Shown here piece after piece: positions 28,591 to 38,092 of a DNA stretch of 64,000 nucleotides. The stretch is taken from positions 558,001-622,000 of the forward strand of contig NZ_JBGFSP010000003.1 in the NCBI RefSeq assembly GCF_041227145.1, in the 5' to 3' direction. Each line of letters opens with the position of its first letter. Position 1 is the stretch's first letter. The translations under genes and the position numbers were made by a program. Source of the DNA: Bacteroides sp. AN502(2024). GTDB lineage: Bacteria; Bacteroidota; Bacteroidia; Bacteroidales; Bacteroidaceae. The notes beneath the pieces were generated by a model. It made no database searches, had not been told where the DNA came from, and saw nothing but the letters and a program-made list of their open reading frames with translations.

Positions 28591-29793
28591 TCAGAAACCA
28601 TCAGGAGTTACCCATATCCACGCACGATAACAACTTCTCCTATGAACAGGAACCAAAGGTAAATAACCGGAGTACACTCTACCTTCCCTGATTTCCAACG
28701 GATAAGTTGCAGACATCCGTTCATGTTCCTGCAAAGTCTCACCTTCCGAAGGATGATAATCAATCCCGAAACGCCCCGTTGAATCCGGATGTACATAGCG
28801 GTCATATAGAAAACGCGCAACAACTCCCATATTCATGCGCAGATTGATTTCCACACAGGGATGAATCCGAAAAACCGGATCTTCACTTTCCGGAAACCGG
28901 CAAATCATCATATCAACTCCCAAATAACCTTTATAAACAGCTCCTATCAAGATAGAAAGTTTGCATTTCAAACGGCTCTCCAAGTCCGTCAAAGCTCCTA
29001 AAGGAACATATTTCGAAAGTTGTTTCCGGATAGCCTCATCAGAAAGCAGACAGTTCCCTTCATACATTCCACTCTTTCCGGTACGGAAGAGGGAATATCC
29101 CGCCAATCTCACCCCACCCGCTCCATCAGAATAAAACTCCATGGCAAAATCTTCCACCTTATTATATACGGGTTCTGCAACGACTCCGCCCTGCGAAGCC
29201 GCCACACGGACACACCAACCGGAGATAAAAGGAGTCAACAGACCTTTGCACCAGTTCAACCCCTTACCACTTCCCGAAAGCGGAGCTTTCAACAGACAGC
29301 TTTCCCGCTCTTCTACAAAAGTCTTCCATTCTTCCGGTGTTTTCAAGTAATAAGATGCTCCGCAGAAATGTTCATCCAACCGCAATTCCGGAAGCAATGA
29401 AACGGCTTTGGAACGATGGGAATATTCCCTCAAACCGTTTAGTTGCTCCATAGAAGGGAGCAAGGCTTCATCCACGCCCAGCAGCGAAAGCCGTTTACGC
29501 AAAGCCACGTCCCAGCCCCAAGGGTAAATATCCAAATCCGGTTCAGAAGCCAGTTCCGGTTCCGTCATCAAATGAACCGGAATATCCAGCAATTCCCGCA
29601 TTTGTCTCAAATAATTAAAATTATAGGCAGAAGAAGCCAATACCGCACTCCCCTCTTCCGCATACCACATCGGTAGCAAAGACAGCTCGGAAGCCATACG
29701 CCTGGCGGAAGCCGGAGCCATATAGTTCGCTTCCCCGCTGGCAAGTGCCAAATCATGTTCCGGATTGAATATATAAAGAGCCCTTTTTGTCAT
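28591..29793 (-). CDS. Conserved Bacteroides protein with ATP-grasp-like features
   Basis: The start is taken at MTKRALYIFN (29793), giving 400 residues; upstream in-frame sequence looks like translated non-coding DNA. The segment LLKAPLSGSGKGLNWC (about 195-210) resembles the glycine-rich nucleotide loop of ATP-grasp enzymes, and CVEINLRMNMG near 335 resembles their metal-binding E-x-N motif. This would make it a carboxylate-amine/thiol ligase, but no substrate is evident. It is transcribed divergently from the AAA ATPase gene. Confidence 0.7.
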   Translation of the reverse strand: MTKRALYIFNPEHDLALASGEANYMAPASARRMASELSLLPMWYAEEGSAVLASSAYNFNYLRQMRELLDIPVHLMTEPELASEPDLDIYPWGWDVALRKRLSLLGVDEALLPSMEQLNGLREYSHRSKAVSLLPELRLDEHFCGASYYLKTPEEWKTFVEERESCLLKAPLSGSGKGLNWCKGLLTPFISGWCVRVAASQGGVVAEPVYNKVEDFAMEFYSDGAGGVRLAGYSLFRTGKSGMYEGNCLLSDEAIRKQLSKYVPLGALTDLESRLKCKLSILIGAVYKGYLGVDMMICRFPESEDPVFRIHPCVEINLRMNMGVVARFLYDRYVHPDSTGRFGIDYHPSEGETLQEHERMSATYPLEIREGRVYSGYLPLVPVHRRSCYRAWIWVTPDGF

Positions 29794-29900
29794 TTCAAAC
29801 GTATTCAAAACATTATTCTGCAAATATATACAGGAAATAGTCAGGAATAACCACAATAAACAGAAAGTTGAAATAAAAAACACAATTTTGCCATCTCTAC

Positions 29901-29931
29901 TTTGCAATTCATAAAAAAAGCACTATATTTG
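29901..29931 (+). promoter_or_regulatory. Consensus promoter for the AAA ATPase gene
   Basis: TTTG at 29901-29904 and TATATTTG at 29924-29931 with exactly 19 nt between, an excellent match to the Bacteroides promoter. The ATG at 29956 is about 18 nt beyond the predicted start site. Confidence 0.8.
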
Positions 29932-29955
29932 CCATCCGAAAAATAAAGAACTGAA

Positions 29956-31134
29956 ATGGAATCATTCTATCGCACACACGCTTACCTCGTTGAGCATACC
30001 AATGCTCCCGTTCGCCGCGATCTTATGGACGAGATCGACTGGAGCGACCGCCTGATTGGTATCAAAGGGACACGTGGCGTAGGAAAAACCACTTTCCTTC
30101 TTCAATACGCCAAAGAGAAATTCGGGAACGACCGTTCCTGTCTGTTCATCAACATGAACAATTTCTACTTCTCCGGTCACAGCATTGTAGACTTTGCCAA
30201 CGAATTCCAGAAACGTGGCGGAAAGGTACTGTTGATTGACCAGATGTTCAAACATCCGGAGTGGAGCAAAGAGCTGCGCATGTGTTACGATCGTTTTCCT
30301 AATCTGAAGATTATCTTTACCGGCTCATCCGTGATGCGACTGAAAGAAGAGAATCTGGAATTACGCGATATTGTAAAAAGCTATAACCTGCGCGGATTCT
30401 CGTTCCGTGAATTCCTGAACTTGCAAACAGGCATGAAATTCAGGGCATACAGTCTCGAAGAGATTCTTAGCGCTCACGAACAGATTGCCAAAGGGGTACT
30501 CTCCAAAGTTCGTCCGCTCGATTATTTTCAGGATTACCTGCATCACGGATTCTATCCGTTCTTCCTCGAGAAACGTAATTTCTCGGAGAATTTGCTAAAA
30601 ACGATGAACATGATGGTGGAAGTAGATATCCTGCTCATCAAACAAATCGAACTGAAATATCTTTCAAAGATAAAAAAATTACTATATTTGCTCGCTGTCG
30701 ACGGGCCGAAAGCTCCGAATGTGAGCCAACTGGCAAGTGACATACAGACATCTCGCGCTACGGTAATGAATTATATCAAGTATCTGGCAGATGCGCGACT
30801 CATTAACCTGGTTTATCCGAAAGGGGAAGAATTCCCTAAAAAACCTTCGAAGATAATGATGCACAACTCTAATCTGATGTATTCCATCTATCCGGTGAAA
30901 GTGGACGAGCAAGATGTGCTCGACACATTCTTTGTAAATTCTTTATGGAAAGACCATAAGGTACATAAAGGCGATAAGAATGTCTCTTTTATGGTGGACG
31001 AAGTAATGCCGTTCAAAATTTGCCCGGAAGGAGCAAAAATAAAGAACAATCCGAATGTAACGTACGCGTTGCATAAGGCTGAAATAGGTCGAGGCAACCA
31101 AATACCTCTCTGGATGTTCGGCTTTTTATATTAA
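29956..31134 (+). CDS. AAA family ATPase with C-terminal DUF4143-like domain
   Basis: A 392-residue protein with Walker A GTRGVGKT (38-45), a Walker B strand VLLIDQ (91-96), sensor-like IIFTGSSVMRL (about 118-128), and a C-terminal winged-helix/nuclease-like region of the DUF4143 kind. In most relatives Walker B ends in DE; here codon 30241-30243 is CAG, so the catalytic Glu position is Gln (Q96). ATP binding should be normal, while hydrolysis may be slow or use another residue. Family function is unclear; roles in DNA or toxin-antitoxin-like systems have been suggested. It is 32 bp upstream of nifJ. Confidence 0.85.
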   Translation: MESFYRTHAYLVEHTNAPVRRDLMDEIDWSDRLIGIKGTRGVGKTTFLLQYAKEKFGNDRSCLFINMNNFYFSGHSIVDFANEFQKRGGKVLLIDQMFKHPEWSKELRMCYDRFPNLKIIFTGSSVMRLKEENLELRDIVKSYNLRGFSFREFLNLQTGMKFRAYSLEEILSAHEQIAKGVLSKVRPLDYFQDYLHHGFYPFFLEKRNFSENLLKTMNMMVEVDILLIKQIELKYLSKIKKLLYLLAVDGPKAPNVSQLASDIQTSRATVMNYIKYLADARLINLVYPKGEEFPKKPSKIMMHNSNLMYSIYPVKVDEQDVLDTFFVNSLWKDHKVHKGDKNVSFMVDEVMPFKICPEGAKIKNNPNVTYALHKAEIGRGNQIPLWMFGFLY

Positions 31135-31166
31135 AAGATTTATTTACTTAAATATTTAATTTAGTT

Positions 31167-34100
31167 ATGACTAAACAGAAGAAATTCATCACTTGTGATG
31201 GTAATCAAGCTGCAGCACATATCTCGTATATGTTCTCTGAAGTAGCAGCGATCTACCCCATCACTCCTTCTTCGACTATGGCTGAGTACGTAGACGAATG
31301 GGCTGCCGCAGGACGTAAGAACATCTTCGGCGAAACAGTATTGGTGCAAGAAATGCAATCTGAAGGTGGTGCTGCCGGTGCAGTTCACGGTTCTCTTCAG
31401 GCTGGTGCATTGACTACTACTTACACTGCTTCTCAGGGGCTTCTCCTGATGATCCCTAATATGTACAAAATTGCGGGTGAGTTCTTGCCTTGCGTATTCC
31501 ATGTATCTGCCCGTACATTGGCTTCTCATGCCTTGTGTATCTTCGGTGACCACCAAGACGTAATGTCGGCTCGTCAGACAGGCTTTGCCATGTTGGCTGA
31601 AGGCTCTGTACAGGAAGTTATGGATTTGGCTGGTGTTGCTCACTTGGCTACCATCAAATCTCGTGTTCCGTTCATTAACTTCTTCGATGGTTTCCGTACA
31701 TCTCACGAAATCCAGAAGATTGAAATGTTGGAAAACGATGACCTTGCTCCGCTGATCGATCAGGAAGCTTTGGCTGAATTCCGTGCCCGCGCACTGAACC
31801 CGATGAAACCGGTGGCTCGTGGTATGGCTGAAAACCCTGATCACTTCTTCCAGCATCGTGAATCATGCAACAACTACTATGAAGCAGTTCCTGCTATCGT
31901 AGAAGAATACATGAATGAAATTTCTAAGATTACAGGTCGTAAATACGGTTTGTTCGATTACTATGGTGCAGAAGATGCAGAACGTGTAATCATCGCTATG
32001 GGTTCGGTAACGGAAGCTGCCCGCGAAGCTATCGACTACCTGGTAGCAAACGGTGAAAAAGTGGGTATGGTTGCTGTACACCTGTATCGTCCGTTCTCGG
32101 CTAAACACTTCCTGGCTGCAGTACCTAAGACTGCCAAGAGTGTCGCAGTTCTCGACCGTACTAAAGAACCGGGTGCTAACGGTGAGCCGCTTTATCTTGA
32201 CGTTAAAAACTGCTTCTACGGTACAGAAAATGCTCCGATTGTCGTTGGTGGTCGCTACGGTTTGGGTTCTAAAGATACGACTCCTGCTCAAATCCTTTCA
32301 GTATTCGAAAACTTGGCGATGCCAATGCCGAAGAACCACTTTACTATCGGTATCGTAGACGACGTTACCTTCACTTCTCTTCCTCAAAAAGAAGAAATCG
32401 CTTTGGGTGGAGAAGGTATGTTCGAAGCTAAATTCTACGGTTTGGGCGCTGACGGTACTGTAGGTGCTAACAAGAACTCTGTAAAGATTATCGGTGACAA
32501 TACCGACAAACACTGTCAGGCTTACTTCTCTTACGACTCTAAGAAGTCAGGTGGTTTCACCTGTTCTCACTTGCGTTTCGGTGATAAACCGATCCGTTCC
32601 ACTTATCTGGTAAATACTCCGAACTTCGTTGCTTGTCACGTTCAGGCTTACCTGCACATGTACGATGTAACTCGCGGTTTGCGTAAGAACGGTTCTTTCT
32701 TGCTGAACACGATCTGGGAAGGTGAAGAACTGGCTAAGAATCTGCCAAATAAAGTGAAGAAATATTTCGCACAGAACAATATTTCTGTATACTATATCAA
32801 CGCAACACAGATTGCACAGGAAATTGGTTTGGGTAACCGTACCAACACGATCCTTCAATCTGCATTCTTCCGTATCACAGGCGTTATTCCTGTAGAACAG
32901 GCTGTTGAACAGATGAAGAAGTTCATCGTTAAGTCTTACGGTAAGAAGGGTGAAGATGTTGTTAACAAGAACTATGCTGCCGTTGACCGTGGTAGTGAAT
33001 ACAAGACGTTGGTCGTTGATCCTGCTTGGGCTAATCTGCCGGATGACGCAAAAGCCGAAAACAACGATCCTGCATTCATCAACGAAGTGGTTCGCCCGAT
33101 CAATGCACAAGACGGTGACTTGTTGCCTGTATCTACATTCAAAGGCATCGAAGACGGTACTTGGCATCAAGGTACTGCCAAATACGAAAAACGTGGTGTG
33201 GCAGCATTCGTTCCTGAATGGAATCCGGAAAACTGTATCCAGTGTAACAAGTGTGCATACGTTTGTCCTCACGCTTCTATCCGTCCGTTCGTACTCGATG
33301 CCGAGGAGCAGAAGGGTGCTAAGTTCGAGCAACTGAAAGCAGTAGGTAAAGTATTCGACGGTATGACATTCCGTGTCCAAGTGGACGTTCTCGACTGTCT
33401 GGGTTGCGGCAACTGTGCCGACATCTGTCCGGGCAATCCGAAGAAAGGTGGCAAAGCGTTGACAATGAAACACCTCGAAAGCCAATTGGCTGAAGCTGAC
33501 AACTGGACTTACTGTGTAGACAACGTGAAGACTAAACAACATCTTGTTGACATCAAGTCTAACGTGAAAAACTCACAGTTCGCTACTCCGTTGTTTGAGT
33601 TCTCTGGTGCCTGCGCCGGTTGTGGTGAAACTCCGTATGTGAAATTGATTTCTCAATTGTTCGGTGACCGTGAAATGGTTGCTAACGCTACCGGATGTTC
33701 TTCTATCTACTCGGGTTCTGTTCCTTCTACTCCGTATACGACAAACGAAAACGGACACGGTCCTGCTTGGGCTAACTCACTGTTTGAAGACTTCTGTGAA
33801 TTCGGTTTGGGTATGGAATTGGCCAACGAAAAGATGCGTGCCCGTATCGTGAAAGTGATGAACGAAGCTATTGCTGCCGACTGCACTCCTGCAGAAGTAA
33901 AAGAACTGTTCTCAGAATGGATCAACAATATGCTGGATGCAGACAAGACGAAGGAATTAGCTGCTAAGATCATTCCGGTTGTTGAAGCCAATAAGGATAA
34001 ATGCAACTACTGCAAACAAATCGCCGAACTGCAGCAATATCTTGTAAAACGCAGCCAGTGGATCATTGGTGGTGACGGTGCTTCTTATGATATCGGCTAC

Positions 34101-34715
34101 GGTGGTCTTGACCATGTAATCGCTTCCGGTAAGGATGTTAACATCCTCGTTCTGGATACTGAGGTTTACTCTAACACAGGTGGTCAGTCTTCTAAGGCTA
34201 CTCCGGTAGGTGCTATCGCCAAGTTCGCTGCTGCCGGTAAGCGTGTACGTAAGAAAGACCTCGGTCTGATGGCTACTACTTACGGTTATGTATATGTTGC
34301 ACAGATCGCTATGGGTGCCGACCAAGCGCAAACTCTGAAGGCTATCCGTGAAGCTGAAGCATATCCCGGACCCTCTTTGATTATCGCTTACGCTCCGTGT
34401 ATCAACCACGGTCTGAAAGCAGGTATGGGTAAGAGCCAGGAAGAAGAAGAAAAGGCTGTTAAGTGCGGTTACTGGCACTTGTGGCGTTACAACCCGGCTT
34501 TGGAAGAAGAAGGCAAGAACCCATTCCAATTGGATAGCAAAGAACCGAACTGGGAAGATTTCCAAAACTTCTTGAAGGGTGAAGTTCGTTACGCTTCTGT
34601 AATGAAACAATATCCTGCTGAAGCTGAAGAACTGTTCAAAGCTGCTGAAGAAAACGCTAAATGGCGTTACAACAGCTACAAACGTTTGGCTAGAGAAAAC
34701 TGGGGTGCTGAATAA
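31167..34715 (+). CDS. nifJ: Pyruvate:ferredoxin (flavodoxin) oxidoreductase
   Basis: This 1182-residue single-chain enzyme oxidatively decarboxylates pyruvate to acetyl-CoA and reduces ferredoxin, a central fermentation step in Bacteroides. Domain order is complete: N-terminal YPITPSSTMAE pyruvate-binding domain, middle domains, two ferredoxin-type clusters (CIQCNKCAYVCP near 692 and CLGCGNCADICP near 746), and the thiamine-diphosphate domain with GGDGASYDIGYGGLDH and the EVYSNTGGQSSKATP motif. Codon use is strongly biased, consistent with high expression. It may share the upstream AAA ATPase promoter or use a near-gene promoter not clearly visible. Confidence 0.97.
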   Translation: MTKQKKFITCDGNQAAAHISYMFSEVAAIYPITPSSTMAEYVDEWAAAGRKNIFGETVLVQEMQSEGGAAGAVHGSLQAGALTTTYTASQGLLLMIPNMYKIAGEFLPCVFHVSARTLASHALCIFGDHQDVMSARQTGFAMLAEGSVQEVMDLAGVAHLATIKSRVPFINFFDGFRTSHEIQKIEMLENDDLAPLIDQEALAEFRARALNPMKPVARGMAENPDHFFQHRESCNNYYEAVPAIVEEYMNEISKITGRKYGLFDYYGAEDAERVIIAMGSVTEAAREAIDYLVANGEKVGMVAVHLYRPFSAKHFLAAVPKTAKSVAVLDRTKEPGANGEPLYLDVKNCFYGTENAPIVVGGRYGLGSKDTTPAQILSVFENLAMPMPKNHFTIGIVDDVTFTSLPQKEEIALGGEGMFEAKFYGLGADGTVGANKNSVKIIGDNTDKHCQAYFSYDSKKSGGFTCSHLRFGDKPIRSTYLVNTPNFVACHVQAYLHMYDVTRGLRKNGSFLLNTIWEGEELAKNLPNKVKKYFAQNNISVYYINATQIAQEIGLGNRTNTILQSAFFRITGVIPVEQAVEQMKKFIVKSYGKKGEDVVNKNYAAVDRGSEYKTLVVDPAWANLPDDAKAENNDPAFINEVVRPINAQDGDLLPVSTFKGIEDGTWHQGTAKYEKRGVAAFVPEWNPENCIQCNKCAYVCPHASIRPFVLDAEEQKGAKFEQLKAVGKVFDGMTFRVQVDVLDCLGCGNCADICPGNPKKGGKALTMKHLESQLAEADNWTYCVDNVKTKQHLVDIKSNVKNSQFATPLFEFSGACAGCGETPYVKLISQLFGDREMVANATGCSSIYSGSVPSTPYTTNENGHGPAWANSLFEDFCEFGLGMELANEKMRARIVKVMNEAIAADCTPAEVKELFSEWINNMLDADKTKELAAKIIPVVEANKDKCNYCKQIAELQQYLVKRSQWIIGGDGASYDIGYGGLDHVIASGKDVNILVLDTEVYSNTGGQSSKATPVGAIAKFAAAGKRVRKKDLGLMATTYGYVYVAQIAMGADQAQTLKAIREAEAYPGPSLIIAYAPCINHGLKAGMGKSQEEEEKAVKCGYWHLWRYNPALEEEGKNPFQLDSKEPNWEDFQNFLKGEVRYASVMKQYPAEAEELFKAAEENAKWRYNSYKRLARENWGAE

Positions 34716-34736
34716 TTAATTACACTCTAATACATA

Positions 34737-34776
34737 TAAAATGGGAGTCTGCTCAATGCACGACTCCCATTTTTTG
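34737..34776 (+). terminator. Intrinsic terminator after nifJ
   Basis: AAATGGGAGTC pairs with GACTCCCATTT around a 12-nt loop and continues into TTTTTTG. It lies 22 bp after the nifJ stop and, being symmetric with an A-tract on the other side, may also end the opposing betaine operon. Confidence 0.88.
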
Positions 34777-34851
34777 TTTGAACCGGAGGGGGAATAGAAG
34801 TTAACACCGAATCAATTTTCTGGTTTCTGTTTATCCTTCGATTCAGTTTAT

Positions 34852-35727
34852 CTAGTTATTCTGTACATTCTTTGATTTCGGTATCCACCTATCGACTAAC
34901 TCACGATGTTCATCCCTCCATTTTCGGGCTATTTCTTCTTCATCCATCCGGGCATCCTTCATTGCAGTCATAAAAGAGCTAAGTTCTTCTGTTGTCAGTT
35001 TGAAGTTGCCCAAAAATTCAGCGGCAAACGGGTCTTTTTCACTGAAGCCTTTCCAGGCGATGGCATGTATTTCTTCCAAGTCTCCATACACCTTCTTCGG
35101 GTCATCCAGGAATTTCAAGTCATACTGATCAAACATCCAATGCGGTGTCCAGCCTGTGATCACAATCCATTCTCCTTTATCCATCGCCTTTTTCAAAGAG
35201 GCCACCATGGTGGAGCTACTCGAAGTCATGAGGTTATACCCGCCAAGTCCGTAAGCAGAGATAGCTTTATCCGTAGTTTTCATAATTCCCGCTCCGGCAT
35301 CGATTCCGACTATTTCAGAAGAAAAACGGTCTTTATTGGCTGCCAGTTCGTCTATGGAATTAATGGTAACATATTGGGGCACGACCAGTCCGACACGTGC
35401 TTCTCCATACACTTCACCTAGAAATTCTACGTTATCTCCGTATTGGTTCATATATTCTTTCATTGTTATCGGCAACCAGGCATCCAAAAAGACATCCGAT
35501 TTCTTTCCCGACATAGACACGAAAATCGGAGCAAGGTCCGCGTTTTGCAATTCAACTTCGTACCCTTGTTCTTCTAATACGACCTTAGCCAAGTGGCTCA
35601 TAGCAATACCCTCCAGCCAGTTAGCATAGGCTATTTTCACTTTCTTTTTGCCCATGTTCGGATTCATACAGGAAGCCAGCAAAAGCAGAGCGGAAAGTAT
35701 TATTCCCGCTAAGTTATATATTCTCAT
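34852..35727 (-). CDS. opuAC: Glycine betaine/choline ABC transporter substrate-binding lipoprotein
   Basis: A 291-residue protein with a lipoprotein signal (LLLLASC, Cys 20) and an OpuAC domain: VKIAYANWLEGIAMSHLA, SDVFLDAWLP (with the aromatic ligand Trp) and the C-terminal WIVITGWTPHWMFDQYDL region. It binds betaine-type osmolytes in the periplasm and delivers them to the permease encoded 18 bp upstream. It is last in the three-gene operon ATPase, permease, binding protein. Confidence 0.92.
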   Translation of the reverse strand: MRIYNLAGIILSALLLLASCMNPNMGKKKVKIAYANWLEGIAMSHLAKVVLEEQGYEVELQNADLAPIFVSMSGKKSDVFLDAWLPITMKEYMNQYGDNVEFLGEVYGEARVGLVVPQYVTINSIDELAANKDRFSSEIVGIDAGAGIMKTTDKAISAYGLGGYNLMTSSSSTMVASLKKAMDKGEWIVITGWTPHWMFDQYDLKFLDDPKKVYGDLEEIHAIAWKGFSEKDPFAAEFLGNFKLTTEELSSFMTAMKDARMDEEEIARKWRDEHRELVDRWIPKSKNVQNN

Positions 35728-35745
35728 TTTCGTTCCTTTCTTTTT

Positions 35746-36573
35746 TTAGTTTTTCTTATTCTTTCGTCCTGTTATACCTTGCGTGATACGGTCTAAGATA
35801 ATGGCTAAGATTACCACTGCTATACCACCCTCAAAGCCGAGTCCGATTTTCATTTGAGTAATACCTTTCAATACAATTTCCCCCAAACCACCGGCAGCAA
35901 TCATTGCAGCGATGACAACCATGGAGAGCGACATCATGATGGTTTGGTTTACTCCGGTCAGGATGGTAGGTAATGCCAAAGGAATCTGCACTTTATACAG
36001 CAACTGCCAACGGGTAGCTCCAAATGAACGGGAAGCTTCCACTACATTTTTAGGAACCTGTCGGATTCCCAATCCGGTAAGACGGACTACGGGCGGCATA
36101 GCGAAAATGATAGTTGCAAAAACCCCGGGAACCGCTCCCAAGCCGAAGAAAAGAACGGCAGGAATCAGGTAAACAAAAGCAGGCATCGTCTGCATCAAGT
36201 CGAGAACAGGACGGAGTATTTTCTCTGCACGCGGACTGTTTGCCGTCCACACTCCTAAAGGTACACCAACAATCAGAGCCAGACAGGTAGATGAAAAAAC
36301 AAGAGCCAGAGTTTGCATAGTAGCCTCCCAAAATCCCATTCCATAGATTAGTAATAATCCCAATACGGTAAAAATTGCCGTACCACGTCCTGCTTTCATC
36401 CATGCGAATGAAGCAAGTACCAGGATGGTGATATAAAAAGGTATTCCGAAAAGTATGTGTTGGAATCCTATGATAAAACTACCGATGCTCGCATTCACGG
36501 CATCAAAGAAAGTGGAAAAATGTACCATTAGCCAATTGATGGCCATCTCTATATATTGTCCCATATTTATCAT
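35746..36573 (-). CDS. opuAB: Glycine betaine/proline ABC transporter permease
   Basis: A 275-residue inner-membrane permease with six or so helices and the ABC coupling motif EASRSFGATRWQLLYKVQIPLALP (about 180-203, quoted in part: EASRSFGATRWQLLYKV). It belongs to the ProW/OpuAB family. Its ATG (36571-36573) overlaps the stop of the ATPase gene (ATGA). A second ATG at codon 4 is a possible alternative start. Confidence 0.93.
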   Translation of the reverse strand: MINMGQYIEMAINWLMVHFSTFFDAVNASIGSFIIGFQHILFGIPFYITILVLASFAWMKAGRGTAIFTVLGLLLIYGMGFWEATMQTLALVFSSTCLALIVGVPLGVWTANSPRAEKILRPVLDLMQTMPAFVYLIPAVLFFGLGAVPGVFATIIFAMPPVVRLTGLGIRQVPKNVVEASRSFGATRWQLLYKVQIPLALPTILTGVNQTIMMSLSMVVIAAMIAAGGLGEIVLKGITQMKIGLGFEGGIAVVILAIILDRITQGITGRKNKKN

Positions 36574-37796
36574 AAATCTATTGCGTTTTGAATTATTTCG
36601 TTTATTTCTTCTTTATCTTTCCCGGTCACTTCAATGATTAAAGAGGAAAGCGGGATGGTTCCTAAAAACTCGCGCGTCTCATCAATCACCCACACCGGCG
36701 AATTGCTCTTTGTCATTAAAGGAAGGATATCCTCCAACACTGTATCTTCCAACACTGAGTGTACTTCTGTACGCACAATCGTTTCAATGGATTTTTCTTG
36801 TCTGCTACGTAACTTGAGCAAATCGTTTAGACCTACTTCTCCAACCAGCTTATCATCGGCATCTATTACAGGTAATACGGTAATATTTTTAGCACGCATC
36901 TTACGAATCAACACTTCGGGGCCTTCTTTCTTCAGACGGGCAACCAATGGCTTGTCAATCATCAAGGATGAAGCAGTGATAATTTTACTCCTGTCCACAT
37001 TTTCAACAAAACGGGCCACATACTCGTTAGCCGGCTCAGTCAGTATTTCTTCTGACGTACCTACCTGCACCACCTCTCCATCTTTCATAATGGCAATACG
37101 GTCGCCCAGTTTAATCGCTTCACTCAAGTCATGGGTAATAAAGACAATCGTCTTTTTCATCTTTGACTGCAAGGCCAGTAGTTCGTCCTGCATCTGCACC
37201 CGAATCAGAGGATCGAGAGCAGAGAAAGCCTCATCCATTAAAAGTACTTCGGGATTATTGGCTAGGGCACGTGCCAGTCCGACACGCTGTTGCATTCCAC
37301 CGGAAAGTTCACCCACCATCTGATTCTCATACCCTTTCAGCCCGACTAGCTTCATACTTTCCATGGCTTTCTTTTCACGCTCCTCTTTCTTCACCCCCTG
37401 AAGTTCAAGGCCGAATGCAATATTGCTCAATACAGAACGGTGAGGCAACAAACCGAAATTCTGGAAAACCATCGCCAGCTCTTTCCGGCGAACCTGCAAC
37501 AACTCTTTTTCGGATATTTTAGATATATCTACTCCATTCACAAGTACTTGTCCGGCTGTGGGACGTATCAGACGATTGATACAACGCAGTAATGTCGATT
37601 TTCCACTTCCCGAGAGCCCCATTATCACAAAAAACTCTCCTTCATTTATTGAAAGATTGGCATCTTTCACTCCTACCGTGCAACCGGTATCTTTCAGTAT
37701 TTCCGCTTTACTCTTATCCTTTTTCAGCATCTCGAGTGCTTTCTGCTTCTCGTGACCAAAGATAAGATACAAATCCTTTATTTCTATTTTACTCAT
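36570..37796 (-). CDS. opuAA: Glycine betaine/proline ABC transporter ATPase with CBS domains
   Basis: A 408-residue ATPase of the ProV/OpuAA type. Walker [10 protein letters not shown] is at about 60-68, the signature LSGGMQQRVGLARAL near 167-181 and Walker B VLLMDEAFSALDP follows. Two C-terminal CBS domains (about 285-400) are the ionic-strength sensors of OpuA-type osmoporters. It is first in the operon, and the promoter at 38060-38091 gives it a leader of about 255 nt. Confidence 0.94.
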   Translation of the reverse strand: MSKIEIKDLYLIFGHEKQKALEMLKKDKSKAEILKDTGCTVGVKDANLSINEGEFFVIMGLSGSGKSTLLRCINRLIRPTAGQVLVNGVDISKISEKELLQVRRKELAMVFQNFGLLPHRSVLSNIAFGLELQGVKKEEREKKAMESMKLVGLKGYENQMVGELSGGMQQRVGLARALANNPEVLLMDEAFSALDPLIRVQMQDELLALQSKMKKTIVFITHDLSEAIKLGDRIAIMKDGEVVQVGTSEEILTEPANEYVARFVENVDRSKIITASSLMIDKPLVARLKKEGPEVLIRKMRAKNITVLPVIDADDKLVGEVGLNDLLKLRSRQEKSIETIVRTEVHSVLEDTVLEDILPLMTKSNSPVWVIDETREFLGTIPLSSLIIEVTGKDKEEINEIIQNAIDL

Positions 37797-38055
37797 ATAA
37801 TATATTGGTTTAGATTATAATATTTGTTTTATTTTCAACTGCTGCGTCCCTTATTCTCACTTACGATAAACAAGTTGAATATCCGCATGGCTCAATCCTG
37901 TCAGATGGCAAACATGACAATCCGATGAGTTTTTTAATGATAAAAACAGACTGAGTAGTTTAAAAGGAATAGAATTTGATAAGATTATCCTCTCAATGAA
38001 CAGTAAAAAACAGTATTTTCATGAATAAATAACAGTCTGTTCTTGCATATTGTTG
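37797..38055 (-). promoter_or_regulatory. Long 5' leader of the betaine transporter operon
   Basis: Between the predicted start site near 38053 and the ATPase ATG at 37796 there are about 255 nt without a reading frame. The start of the leader repeats ACTGTT-type words (AACAGACTGTT, ATACTGTT, TTACTGTTC on the minus strand). I could not match it to a known riboswitch. A role in osmotic control is inference. Confidence 0.4.
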
Positions 38056-38059
38056 ACAC

Positions 38060-38091
38060 AAAGATACGAAAAATAGATTAAACATGCAAAT
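38060..38091 (-). promoter_or_regulatory. Promoter of the betaine transporter operon
   Basis: On the minus strand TTTG (38091-38088) and TATCTTTG (38067-38060) are separated by 20 nt, a good Bacteroides promoter. It abuts the stop codon of the MGMT-type gene, so that gene's transcript may read into the operon. Confidence 0.7.
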
Positions 38092-38092
38092 T

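Noticed and set aside
32547..33542. 331-codon minus-strand frame inside nifJ
   Set aside because: It is a shadow caused by strong codon bias in nifJ; the plus-strand protein is clearly real.
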